A stretch of 64,000 nt of DNA from Pseudomonas sp. Au-Pse12 (GTDB taxonomy: Bacteria > Pseudomonadota > Gammaproteobacteria > Pseudomonadales > Pseudomonadaceae), in the NCBI RefSeq assembly GCF_021341665.1, contig NZ_JAJTTH010000001.1, positions 124,001 through 188,000 of the forward strand, read 5' to 3'. Below the pieces are notes generated by a model. It made no database searches, was not told where the DNA came from, and saw nothing but the letters and a program-made list of their open reading frames with translations. Positions 58,801 to 64,000 of the stretch are shown here, in pieces. Numbering within the stretch: the first letter of the stretch is position 1; each line of letters starts with the position of its first letter. Position numbers and translations under genes: made by a program.

Positions 58801-61312
58801 GCTGGCCTGGCCGGAGCCCCTGCTGGCGCGCACCCAGGCGGCGGCCGAGGCGGTGCGCGGTGGCTTGAGCGATGCCCTGGTCAGTGAGATGTCGGCCTGC
58901 GTCGAGCGCGCCGCGCTGCTGTCCATGGGCCTGGCCCTGCAGCGTCCGGGGCTGTTCGAGGCCCCGGGGCAGAGCCATGCGCTGGAGGACATTGTGGCGC
59001 GCTGCGAGGTGGCGCCGCGCAATCAGCGCTTGATCCGCCGCTGGTTGCAGGCCCTGGCCCGCGAAGGCCTGGTGCACTGGGACCGGCACACCGGGCGTTA
59101 TTCGGGCTTGCAGGTGTCGGCCACGCAATACCGCCAGCAGTGGCAGCGCATCGATGCCCTGGAACCGTCCGTGGGCTGGGGCGCCGAGGTGCTGCGCTAC
59201 CTGCGCGAAAGCCAGGAGCAACTGCCGGCGCTGATGAGCGACCGGCTCGACCCGCTGCACCTGCTGTTCCCCGAGGGCCGGACCGACACCGCCGAGGGGG
59301 CCTACCGCAAGAACCTGATCAGCCAGTACCTGAACCAGGCGGTGTGCGCGGCGGTGCAGGAGATCATCCGCCAGCGTCCGGCCGGCCAGCGCCTGCGCCT
59401 GCTGGAAATCGGCGCCGGGGTCGGCGGCACCAGCGCCGACCTGATCCCGGCCCTGGACGGCCTGCCGGTGGACTACCAGTTCACCGACCTGTCGCAGTTC
59501 TTCCTCAATGAGGCGCGGGAGCATTTCGCCGCGTACCCCTGGGTCAGCTACGGCCTGTTCGACCTCAACCAGGACCACTGGGCCCAGGGCGTGGCCGCCA
59601 ACTCCCTGGACGTGATCCTCTGCGCCAACGTGCTGCACAACTCGCGGCACGCCGGCCGGGTGCTGGCGCGGCTGCGCGAGATGCTGGCCCCGGGCGGCTG
59701 GCTGATCTTCATCGAGGCCACCCGCGACACCTACCAGATCATGGCCTCCATGGAGTTCAAGGAGGGCCTGACCGCCTTCGAGGATTTTCGCGCCGAGCTG
59801 GACACCACCTTCATCCGCCGCGAACAGTGGCAGCAGTTGCTGCTGGAGGCCGGGGGCGAAAGCCCGCTGTGCCTGCCCAAGGCCGACGACGCGATGTCGG
59901 AGATTGGCCAGCACCTGTTCATCACCCGCTTCAAGAGCCAGCGCCAGACCCTGGAGCCCGAGGCACTGCGCGCCCACCTGGCCCAGCGCCTGCCGGACTA
60001 CATGATCCCGGCGGACTGGCAGGTGCTTGACGACATGCCCCTGACCGCCAATGGCAAGGTCGATCGCCAGGCCCTGGCGCGGATCGGCGTGGCCGGCCCC
60101 GAGCTGCAGGCCAGCAGCGGGGCCGCGCCGCTGGACGACCTGGAGCGCAGCATCGCCGAGGTCTGGCAGACCCTGTTGCGGGTGCCGGCGGTGGGGCGTG
60201 AGCAGAGTTTCTTCGAACTCGGCGGCGACTCGCTGCTGGTGGCGCAAGTGGTGGGCCGCCTGCGCGAAGCCTTGCCCCAGGCCCGGCCGTTGCCCTGGAG
60301 CGACCTGCTGCGCCAGTTGATCAACCAGCCGACGGTGGCGGCCCTGGCCGACTACCTGCGCGGGCAGGGCGTGGAAAGCGAGTCGCCGCTGGTGCGCATC
60401 AGCGACAAGGCCCAGGGCCCGACGCGGATCTTCGTCCACGACGGCAGTGGCACCCTGGCGCCGTACCGCGCCTTGTTCGCCGCCCTGGGGGAAGAGGTGC
60501 CCCTGGAAGGGCTGGTGCTCAACGATGTGCCGGGTTATCTGGCCCTGGAGCCGGCCACGGCCATTCGCCAGCTGGCCGAGCGTTATGCCGACACCCTGCA
60601 GGCCGAAGGCCGGCGCCAGGTGAGCATCGTCGGCTACTGCCTGGGCGGCTTGCTGGCCACTGAGTTGGCGGCGTGCCTGGCGGCGCGTTCGATCCAGGTG
60701 CTGCAACTGAGCGTGATCAGCAGCTACCGGGTGCCGTTCATGATCGAGGACGACCTGTTGGCCGAGTACGTGTTCGCCCGGGTGATGCAGGCCGACCCGC
60801 TGGCCCTGGGCTACCCCGAGGATGAGCAGGCCATGGAACGCAGCATCGCCCGGGTGCTGGCGCAGACCCCGGGGCGGGTGCCCCAGGGTTCGCTGCTGGC
60901 CTTGAGCGAGGACGCCCAGTGCGCCCCGGCCCTGGCCTGCCTGCGGCGCCTGGCAGAGAAAACCCCGGAGCAGCGCCTGCTGGCGATTGCCGAGGCCATG
61001 CGCCACGCCGGCTCGCCATTGAGCGACCTGCACTGGCTGCGCGAGCAGTTGCAGGTGCTGCGCCACAGCCTGGCGGCGGTGGCCCTGCACGAGGCCACGC
61101 CGTACCAGGGCGACCTGCTGTTCATTCGCCAGAGCGGCGAGGTGCAGGTGCTGCCCGGCATGCACCGCGACATGAGCGCCTATTGGCAGGCGCTGTGCCT
61201 GGGTGAACTGCGGGTGGTGGATGTGCCCGGGGATCACTTCAGCTGCATGCAACAGCCCCAGGTGCAAGCCGTGGCCCAGGCCTTCACGGCCCCCGCCGAG
61301 GTGGCGGCATGA
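55889..61312 (+). CDS. pchF: Enantio-pyochelin synthetase PchF (Cy-A-MT-PCP-TE)
   Basis: An 1807-residue NRPS, practically the length of the P. aeruginosa protein (about 1809). Order: docking region (1-60); cyclisation domain (from FPLTDVQAAYLLGR, about 70-520) with SVDLLVCDYQS; adenylation domain with YTSGSTGVPKGV and VKVRGHRIELAEVE; a methyltransferase inserted after A8 (LLEIGAGVGGTSADL, about 1172) for the N-methyl group; A10 (TANGKVDRQ); carrier domain with GGDSLLVA; and thioesterase. The thioesterase elbow reads GYCLGG, with Cys1584 where Ser is usual. It adds the second cysteine, cyclises it, methylates the ring after PchK reduction, and releases the product. The ATG overlaps the pchE stop. 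Confidence 0.94.
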   Translation: MTLQQLQQDLQQLGVELWEEQGRLRYRAPAGVMDEARLNQLREHKEALLQQLQAAQMPTLEADHSAREEPFPLTDVQAAYLLGRTSAFSYGGVACHGYLEFAQQDLDPLRLEQAWNQLIARHEMLRAVVLEEGYQRILPQVPHYAIACHDLRQDDGSALQALRERMELRRATPQQWPLIELCVSQGRDTSRLHLSVDLLVCDYQSVRMLLAELQQLYRGESLPAPAQISFRDYVLGERRLREQPRYQRDRDYWWARVDSLPGAPELPLLGAPSGPRFQRRAMSLEARDCNALRLNAAAAGVGVSAAILSAYAETLGRWSRRGHFCLSLTLLNRLSLHPQVDRLVGDFSSVELLEVQTLQGGSFGQRSQQLQERLWQDMDHRLCSGIEVLRELARRKGQDAALMPYAFTSTLGAGGESGGGAFMPGAELVFGISQTPQVLIDCQVSERDDGLAINWDIREGVFSETLLDALFDTFERLLKRLAREPSAWTLDDCLELPAAQRLQRELVNQSRAPLPEGLLHEPFWRQAATAPQRVALIQGAAQVSYGELAGRAEAVAEALLDAGCQPGERVAVCMHKGLEQVIAVLGILRAGAAYLPLDTNQPEARRQLILDNAEVGRVLSQSWLSDELCWPSRVTQVIQVDQGPRLPQRPVPSVAIDPQQLAYVIYTSGSTGVPKGVMISHQAALNTVVDINQRLAIDADDRVLALASLGFDLSVYDIFGLLAVGSALVLPDPQRRADPSHWAECAREHGVTLWNSVPAQLQMLTHYLQAVPSMAPGSLRLALLSGDWIPLNLPAEAAQLLPRLRLISLGGATEAAIWSIYYPITQVDPQWRSIPYGRPLANQRFMILDEQGRDRPQGVAGELYIAGSGLALGYLGDAEKTAERFVDHPRSGERLYRTGDLGRYLEDGLIEFLGREDFQVKVRGHRIELAEVESALLSHPDVESAVVVAAGEGAFDRRLQACLTASLRDTPLAWPEPLLARTQAAAEAVRGGLSDALVSEMSACVERAALLSMGLALQRPGLFEAPGQSHALEDIVARCEVAPRNQRLIRRWLQALAREGLVHWDRHTGRYSGLQVSATQYRQQWQRIDALEPSVGWGAEVLRYLRESQEQLPALMSDRLDPLHLLFPEGRTDTAEGAYRKNLISQYLNQAVCAAVQEIIRQRPAGQRLRLLEIGAGVGGTSADLIPALDGLPVDYQFTDLSQFFLNEAREHFAAYPWVSYGLFDLNQDHWAQGVAANSLDVILCANVLHNSRHAGRVLARLREMLAPGGWLIFIEATRDTYQIMASMEFKEGLTAFEDFRAELDTTFIRREQWQQLLLEAGGESPLCLPKADDAMSEIGQHLFITRFKSQRQTLEPEALRAHLAQRLPDYMIPADWQVLDDMPLTANGKVDRQALARIGVAGPELQASSGAAPLDDLERSIAEVWQTLLRVPAVGREQSFFELGGDSLLVAQVVGRLREALPQARPLPWSDLLRQLINQPTVAALADYLRGQGVESESPLVRISDKAQGPTRIFVHDGSGTLAPYRALFAALGEEVPLEGLVLNDVPGYLALEPATAIRQLAERYADTLQAEGRRQVSIVGYCLGGLLATELAACLAARSIQVLQLSVISSYRVPFMIEDDLLAEYVFARVMQADPLALGYPEDEQAMERSIARVLAQTPGRVPQGSLLALSEDAQCAPALACLRRLAEKTPEQRLLAIAEAMRHAGSPLSDLHWLREQLQVLRHSLAAVALHEATPYQGDLLFIRQSGEVQVLPGMHRDMSAYWQALCLGELRVVDVPGDHFSCMQQPQVQAVAQAFTAPAEVAA

Positions 61313-62424
61313 GGGCAGGGGTGGTGGGGCTGGTCGGCGCCTATGGCAGCGTCGGCCGTCAGGTCGCGCAGTTGCTGGCCGGCCAGGTAGCGCTGCGCCT
61401 GGGCGGGCGCGATCCGCAGCAGGCCGAGCAGTTGAACCAGCAGCTGGGGGCGCGCGCCGAGGTGCGCGCCCTCGACCTGTGGGATTCGCAGCGCCTGGCG
61501 GATTTCTGTGCCGGTTGCGTGCTGGTGATCAACTGCGCCGGGCCCAGCTACCGGATTCTCGATCGGGTGGCCCGGGCCGCCCTGGCCGCGGGTGCCGACT
61601 ACCTGGATGTGGGCGGTGACGACCCTGTGCATGAGCGGTTGTCGGGGCAGGTGCCGGCGGGGCGCCGGGTGCTGTTGTCGGCGGGCATGCTGCCGGGGCT
61701 GTCGGGGCTGTTTCCGCGGTTGCTGGCGCAGTCCTTCCAGCGGGTCGATGCCATGCGCTGTTATGCCGGTGGGCTGGGGCGCTTGTCGGCCACCGCCGCC
61801 GAGGACTTTCTGCTGAGCCTGGGCAATGGCTTCGGTCAGGCCCAGTGCGCTTTCAGCCAAGGGCGGCGGGTGCGCAGCAGTGCCAGTACCCCGCAATTGC
61901 TGGAGCGACCCTGGCTGCCGGTGAGCGGCGTGCCGGCCTATGCCTACTTGAGCTGCGAACAGCAGCGACTGTTCAGCGACCTGCAGATTGGCCACGGGCA
62001 GGGCTTCAACCTGTTCGAGGGCGGGCAACTGGCGGCGACCTTGCAGCGTATCCAGGGCTTGGCGCCGCAGGCGCGCGACGCGGCGCAGAACGTTGCCGCG
62101 CTGGTCCGGGCCAGCGCCCTGGATGTGGCCGGGCGCCAGCCCTATCAGTTGCTGGCGGTGGAAATCGACGGCCTGCGCGACGGGCGTGAACAGCATGACT
62201 GCGCCTGGCTGCGGGCGGCGGACGGTTCTCGCCTGACCGGCAGCGTCGCGGCGTTTTGCGCGCTGCACTGGGCGCAACTGCCCGAGGGGCTGCACTACGC
62301 GGCCCAGGTGCTGGACGCGGCGGCGTGCCTGGAACAGCTGCAGCGCTGGCTGCCGGAAACTCGGGTGCAGTTGCCCGGTTGCACCGGCGTGGCGCTGGCC
62401 GAGGCCGAGGAGGGCGTGCTGTGA
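61309..62424 (+). CDS. pchK: Thiazolinyl imide reductase, PchK type
   Basis: A 371-residue NAD(P)H enzyme that starts with LVGAYGSVGRQVAQLL (residues 7-22), a Rossmann loop of the saccharopine-dehydrogenase-like group, followed by INCAGPSYRILDRVARAAL and DYLDVGGDDPVHERL. It does not look like PchG/Irp3, the reductases of pyochelin and yersiniabactin. In P. protegens PchK replaces PchG and reduces the second thiazoline ring with the stereochemistry needed for enantio-pyochelin. Its position after pchF and its ATGA and GTGA overlaps with pchF and pchC fit. This is the second marker, after PchE, that the product is the enantiomer. Confidence 0.9.
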   Translation: MRAGVVGLVGAYGSVGRQVAQLLAGQVALRLGGRDPQQAEQLNQQLGARAEVRALDLWDSQRLADFCAGCVLVINCAGPSYRILDRVARAALAAGADYLDVGGDDPVHERLSGQVPAGRRVLLSAGMLPGLSGLFPRLLAQSFQRVDAMRCYAGGLGRLSATAAEDFLLSLGNGFGQAQCAFSQGRRVRSSASTPQLLERPWLPVSGVPAYAYLSCEQQRLFSDLQIGHGQGFNLFEGGQLAATLQRIQGLAPQARDAAQNVAALVRASALDVAGRQPYQLLAVEIDGLRDGREQHDCAWLRAADGSRLTGSVAAFCALHWAQLPEGLHYAAQVLDAAACLEQLQRWLPETRVQLPGCTGVALAEAEEGVL

Positions 62425-63200
62425 GAAAGGCTCCCAGTGCCTGGCTGCGGCGTTACCCGCAGCCACAACCGCCGCGTTGCCGTCTGGTGTGCCTGCCGCA
62501 TGCCGGTGGCAGCGCGAGCTTTTTCAATGGCTGGCGCAACTCGTTGCCGGCGGATGTCGAGCTGATCAGCGTGCAGTACCCGGGGCGCGAAGAGCGCCTG
62601 GGCGAACACTGGCCCGGCAGCCTGGAATGGATGGCGGGCAACATCACCCGGGCCTTGTCGGACCTGGTGGACCGGCCCCTGGTGCTGTTCGGCCACAGCC
62701 TGGGCGCGGCCCTGGCCTATGAGGTGGCGGCGCGCCTGCAACAGCAGGGTTCGGCGCCGCAGCGGCTGATCGTCTCCGCGCACCCGGCGCCCCATCGCCA
62801 GCGCGGCGGCGAACTGCACCTGGGCCCGGACGAGGACCTGCTGGCGGATGTCCGGCGCTTGTCGGACGGTGCGCCATCGCCGCTGGACGACCCGGCGCTG
62901 CGCGAGCTGTACCTGCCGGCGCTGCGCAACGATTACCGGCTGATCGAGAGTTACCGCGGTGCCATCGGCCGCACCCTGGACCTGCCCCTGAGCGTGTGCC
63001 TGGGCACCCGGGACACCGAGGTGGACCAGGACGAAGCCTATGCCTGGGCCGAGGTCAGCGCCCAGGTCACCGATTTCCAGGCCTTCCCCGGTGGGCACTT
63101 CTACCTGCGCGAGCAACAGGCCGAGCTGCTGCGCCACCTGACCCGGCTGCTGGCGGGCCATGGCGAGCAGCCGTGGCAGTGCTGGCCTTCGACCCCATGA
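62421..63200 (+). CDS. pchC: Type II editing thioesterase
   Basis: A 259-residue alpha/beta hydrolase. CLPHAGGSASFFNGW (near 25-39) and the nucleophile elbow FGHSLGAALAYE are typical of type II thioesterases of NRPS operons, with the catalytic His in FPGGHFYLREQ close to the C-terminus. It frees carrier domains from misloaded groups. Length is near that of P. aeruginosa PchC (251). GTG 62421 overlaps the pchK stop (GTGA); there is no other start close enough for the first strand. The stop overlaps the upstream possible pchB start. Confidence 0.92.
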   Translation: MRKAPSAWLRRYPQPQPPRCRLVCLPHAGGSASFFNGWRNSLPADVELISVQYPGREERLGEHWPGSLEWMAGNITRALSDLVDRPLVLFGHSLGAALAYEVAARLQQQGSAPQRLIVSAHPAPHRQRGGELHLGPDEDLLADVRRLSDGAPSPLDDPALRELYLPALRNDYRLIESYRGAIGRTLDLPLSVCLGTRDTEVDQDEAYAWAEVSAQVTDFQAFPGGHFYLREQQAELLRHLTRLLAGHGEQPWQCWPSTP

Positions 63201-63547
63201 ACCTTTCTTTGGTAGACCTCGACATGAAGACCCCCGAGCAGTGCAGCGGCCTGGACGATGTCCGCTGCGGTATCGACGCCATGGACCGGCAGATCATCCA
63301 GGCCCTGGGCCGGCGCCTGGCCTACGTCAAGGCGGCGGCGCAGTTCAAGCCGACCGAGGACAGCATCGCCGCCCCGGAACGGGTCGCGGCGATGCTCCCG
63401 CAACGCCGGCAATGGGCCGAAGAGGCGGGCCTGGACCCGATGTTCGTGGTGCCGCTGTTGGCCCAGATCATCCACTGGAACATTGCCCAGCAAGTGCGCC
63501 ACTGGCGCCGCCAGCACGGGCTGGATCAAGGAGCTCAAGATGAATGA
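63197..63547 (+). CDS. pchB: Isochorismate pyruvate lyase
   Basis: A 116-residue helical protein of the AroQ chorismate-mutase fold. LDDVRCGIDAMDRQIIQALG, KAAAQFK and QIIHWNIAQQ are the helix patterns of PchB. It converts isochorismate (from PchA) to salicylate and pyruvate. Two starts are possible: ATG 63197, which overlaps the pchC stop (ATGA), or ATG 63224, which gives MKTPEQCSGL and corresponds exactly to the start of P. aeruginosa PchB (101 residues). The coupled start is given here; the shorter protein is equally reasonable. The stop overlaps the pchA start by eight bases. Confidence 0.9.
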   Translation: MNLSLVDLDMKTPEQCSGLDDVRCGIDAMDRQIIQALGRRLAYVKAAAQFKPTEDSIAAPERVAAMLPQRRQWAEEAGLDPMFVVPLLAQIIHWNIAQQVRHWRRQHGLDQGAQDE

Positions 63548-64000
63548 ATCGTGCCTGTCCGGGCTGACCCGGGCTCTGCGCAAGGGCGAATCCCTGGCCC
63601 GGCATCGGGGCCGCGCGGTGCTGGTGGTGTACAGCCTGGCCGCCGAGCGCCTGGAACCGCTGCGGCTGTTTGCCGCCAACCGCCAGGTGTTCGGCCAGAG
63701 CCTGTTCTGGTCCAGCGACCAAGGCGCCCTGGCCCTGGCCGGGTTCGGCTGTACCGAGGAAATCAGCCCGCCGGCCGCCGAGCGTTTCAGCGCCAGCACC
63801 CAGGCCTGGCGCCAGCTGCTGGCGCAGGCCCATCAGGTCGGGCCCAAGCGGGCCTGCCTGTGCGGCGGTTTCGCCTTCGACCCCCAGGGCCCGCGCAGTG
63901 CCCAGTGGCAGTCGTTTGCCACCACGTCCCTGGTACTGCCGCGGATTCTGCTGCTGCGCGAAGGCGAGCAACAGCACTGGCTGTTCAGCCTGTGGGTCGA
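63540..64000 (+). CDS. pchA: Isochorismate synthase, N-terminal part (cut by right edge)
   Basis: The first 153 codons of a gene running off the window. AAGGAG lies six bases before ATG 63540, and the start overlaps the pchB stop. The visible part (FGQSLFWSSDQGALALAGFG, then ACLCGGFAFDP) is the N-terminal half of chorismate-using enzymes of the isochorismate synthase/anthranilate synthase group; the active-site half is outside. PchA converts chorismate to isochorismate for PchB. As the last named gene of the P. protegens pchDHIEFKCBA order, its presence here completes the operon. Confidence 0.88.
   Translation, partial: MNESCLSGLTRALRKGESLARHRGRAVLVVYSLAAERLEPLRLFAANRQVFGQSLFWSSDQGALALAGFGCTEEISPPAAERFSASTQAWRQLLAQAHQVGPKRACLCGGFAFDPQGPRSAQWQSFATTSLVLPRILLLREGEQQHWLFSLWV

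Noticed and set aside
54600..61300. Long open frames on the minus strand opposite pchE and pchF, one of about 1800 codons
   Set aside because: They are GC-skew shadows of the plus-strand NRPS genes: His/Gln/Ala/Gly-rich, no recognisable domains, and no ribosome sites.

Overview
The window is a high-GC, densely packed chromosomal segment of a fluorescent Pseudomonas, most like the P. protegens lineage. The strongest argument is the right-hand third: a complete enantio-pyochelin locus in the P. protegens arrangement (fetABCDEF, pchR, pchDHIEFKCBA). PchE has no embedded epimerase domain, and a PchK-type reductase stands where P. aeruginosa has PchG. A methionine gamma-lyase/Lrp pair (mdeA/mdeR), Pseudomonas-type REP doublets and ATGA-coupled operons fit the same assignment. 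No rRNA, tRNA, CRISPR array or insertion sequence was seen.

Layout. (1) 1-3966, plus strand: the end of a lipid-flavoured operon that continues beyond the left edge (unknown protein, di-iron ferritin-like protein, MurG-like glycosyltransferase, PAP2-type membrane protein, fatty acid desaturase). (2) 4017-8339, minus strand: an exported M20 dipeptidase and a carboxynorspermidine decarboxylase/synthase operon for polyamine synthesis. (3) 8691-17158, plus strand: two catabolic-looking operons (flavin monooxygenase, Rid protein, DUF1028 protein, M20 deacylase; then aldehyde dehydrogenase, amino acid/amine permease, class III aminotransferase). Both are preceded by the same bipartite promoter-region element, so they are probably co-regulated; the substrate is unknown. 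(4) 17294-20408: an orphan BraC-like binding protein, and methionine gamma-lyase divergent from its Lrp-type regulator.

(5) 20768-34026 is an accessory island: a complete type I secretion system (TolC-like protein, ABC exporter with a degenerate C39-like domain, HlyD-type adaptor), a decayed and an intact copy of a small lipoprotein in visibly AT-rich DNA, and a 2217-residue exoprotein. That protein joins an N-terminal Cys/His domain resembling the permuted papain-like fold, RTX repeats, a subtilisin-like protease with a kexin-type P domain, and a block of twelve GDGNN/GHGNN repeats. It ends at a strong terminator. I regard this as the most likely place for an undescribed system: a large secreted enzyme or toxin with a candidate lipoprotein partner or immunity protein.

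(6) 34239-38258: sugar-phosphate isomerase-like protein and alpha/beta hydrolase behind a perfect 32-bp inverted repeat that abuts the ribosome binding site, then a TetR regulator and a SotB-like exporter. (7) 38435-45783, minus strand: ferric enantio-pyochelin uptake (TonB receptor FetA, PepSY-type protein FetB, binding protein FetC, permease FetD, ATPase FetE, MFS protein FetF). (8) 45986-64000: PchR activator, and the divergent biosynthetic operon from salicylate activation (PchD) through two PchHI ABC half-transporters, NRPSs PchE and PchF, reductase PchK, editing thioesterase PchC, and salicylate synthesis (PchB, PchA; the last is cut by the right edge). Fur-box-like sequences lie in front of fetA and between pchR and pchD.
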